7,561 bases of DNA, from contig CAJXGP010000083.1 in assembly GCA_913053915.1 (NCBI GenBank), positions 1 to 7,561 of the forward strand. Reading direction: 5' to 3'. The translations under genes were made by a program, and so were the position numbers. The notes under the pieces were generated by a model. That model had not been told where the DNA came from. It ran no database searches and saw only the letters and a list, made by a program, of their open reading frames with translations. This stretch comes from an uncultured Ignavibacteriales bacterium. Lineage in GTDB: Bacteria; Bacteroidota; Ignavibacteria; Ignavibacteriales; Ignavibacteriaceae. This document shows, piece by piece, positions 6,591 to 7,561 of the stretch (position 1 is the first letter of the stretch; each line of letters starts with the position of its first letter).

Positions 6591-7561
6591 ATGGATAGTA
6601 CAAGTATGATTAACGAAAAACAACCTAATTTAAGTATTATTAAAGAACAACTTTTTGCGGGTAAAGCAGCTTTAACGCCTGAGCAGCTTGAAAATTTTCT
6701 ACTATCTTTAGAAGATTTAATTGAAAAAATTTACACCGGAAATTTATTTGCAGATGATAAATCGATAATAGAAAACCGGCTGTCGATTCTTGAAAATCTA
6801 ATTCCGGCTCAATTGGCTAAAGATTTAATGAAAAAAATTGAACCGGATATTTTTTATAATTTCGGACAATATCTTTTATCTTTATTAAAAAATGAGGGGA
6901 ATTCTTTACAGTCTCTTATCAGACAGGTTACTCATGTTTATTTGAACCTGTTTCGTTTCTCAGAATTTCTTACAAAAATATATGGGGATAAAAAGTGGGA
7001 AATTTTAATTCACGATCTTATTTTGATTAGTAATTTTAACATCTTTAGTTTATTCCGACAAAGAGTTAGTGATTATGGCAATAGAACATTATTTAAAGAA
7101 CTTCACGGAAGCGTTGAAATAAATTATTCTTGGAATACTATTTTCGAGCGGACTCAACAATATGCAAAATCAATATTAAAATTATTACAAGATGCAAATA
7201 ATGATAATCGCTCCGTAGCGCTTTTGATGGAAAACGAATTGAGCATGGCCATTTTAGATTTGGCCTGCCTTACTAACGGAATTGTAAACATAATGATACC
7301 TGCAAATTCGGTCCCTCATCATCTCTCTTACATATTAAATGAAACGAAAGCTCCGGTTTTAATAACTTCCGACGAGAAACAGTTACACAAAGTGAAAATT
7401 GTTAAAGAAGAATTAAAATATCTTAGAAAAGTGGTACTAATGCGTGGGTCAAACAGTGTTGGCGAAATTATATCATTCAATGAATTTATCAATTTGGGTT
7501 CTCCGGTTGAGGACTCTTTATTAGAAAATACACAAAAAGAAAATGAGATTCAGTCATTATC
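6591..7561 (+). CDS. AMP-forming acyl-CoA synthetase (ANL superfamily), N-terminal part, cut by window edge
   Basis: 323 complete codons are open to the right edge. The start ATG at 6591 has AGGTG (6581-6585) five bases upstream; a second Met lies at residue 6. From about residue 152 the sequence looks like the N-terminal part of an AMP-binding domain: FSLFRQRVSDYGNRTLF (152-168), SVALLMENE (208-216), then ILDLACLTNGIVNIMIPANS and LNETKAPVLITSD (to about 260). This is the usual arrangement in long-chain fatty acyl-CoA synthetases, which activate acids with ATP and CoA. The diagnostic TSGTTG-PKG loop is not reached, so substrate class cannot be fixed. Residues 1 to about 150 are a Leu/Ile/Lys/Glu-rich, probably helical region with no signal peptide that ordinary family members lack; I do not recognise it. 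It lies on the gltA strand, 274 bp downstream, so co-transcription is possible but unsupported. Confidence 0.82.
   Translation, partial: MDSTSMINEKQPNLSIIKEQLFAGKAALTPEQLENFLLSLEDLIEKIYTGNLFADDKSIIENRLSILENLIPAQLAKDLMKKIEPDIFYNFGQYLLSLLKNEGNSLQSLIRQVTHVYLNLFRFSEFLTKIYGDKKWEILIHDLILISNFNIFSLFRQRVSDYGNRTLFKELHGSVEINYSWNTIFERTQQYAKSILKLLQDANNDNRSVALLMENELSMAILDLACLTNGIVNIMIPANSVPHHLSYILNETKAPVLITSDEKQLHKVKIVKEELKYLRKVVLMRGSNSVGEIISFNEFINLGSPVEDSLLENTQKENEIQSL

Overview
The window is AT-rich DNA with three clear long genes and one mid-sized gene. It most likely comes from the Bacteroidota/Chlorobiota lineage, and Ignavibacteria (Ignavibacteriales or Melioribacteraceae-like) is my best guess. Two observations support this. 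One is a SprA/Sov-type outer-membrane translocon of the type IX secretion system, which is restricted to the Bacteroidetes–Chlorobi (FCB) group. The other is a citrate synthase of the eukaryote-like subtype, which occurs in a limited set of bacteria. The lineage is an inference; there is no rRNA or tRNA in the window to anchor it.

Layout. Bases 1-3801 (minus strand) are the N-terminal ~1267 codons of sprA; the rest lies beyond the left edge. Its translation start is abnormal: no ATG, GTG or TTG precedes the N-terminal membrane/signal segment in frame. The start region is overlaid by a perfect 17-bp palindrome. Bases 3802-4066 are AT-rich spacer with a possible sprA promoter and an orphan Shine-Dalgarno sequence. 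Bases 4067-4573 (minus) encode a complete small cupin of the Cupin_5/DUF985 family. Bases 4574-4987 form a divergent intergenic region with two small palindromes, a G-rich tract and a 32-codon ORF behind a perfect AGGAGG. Bases 4988-6316 (plus) are a complete gltA. Bases 6317-6590 are a spacer containing a 120-bp element bounded by a perfect 13-bp inverted repeat. From 6591 to the right edge (plus) is the N-terminal part of an AMP-forming acyl-CoA synthetase with an unusual ~150-residue helical extension.

Working together. sprA and the cupin gene share a strand but are 265 bp apart. gltA and the acyl-CoA synthetase gene share a strand but are 274 bp apart. No tight operon is visible. Citrate synthase and an acyl-CoA synthetase both act at the acyl-CoA/TCA junction, so a metabolic link is plausible, but the spacing and the intervening repeat argue for separate transcription units. 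I see no CRISPR array, transposase, prophage or RNA gene, and no obviously new multi-gene system. The most unusual signals are the sprA start region, the small ORF ahead of gltA, the 120-bp inverted-repeat element and the acyl-CoA synthetase extension.
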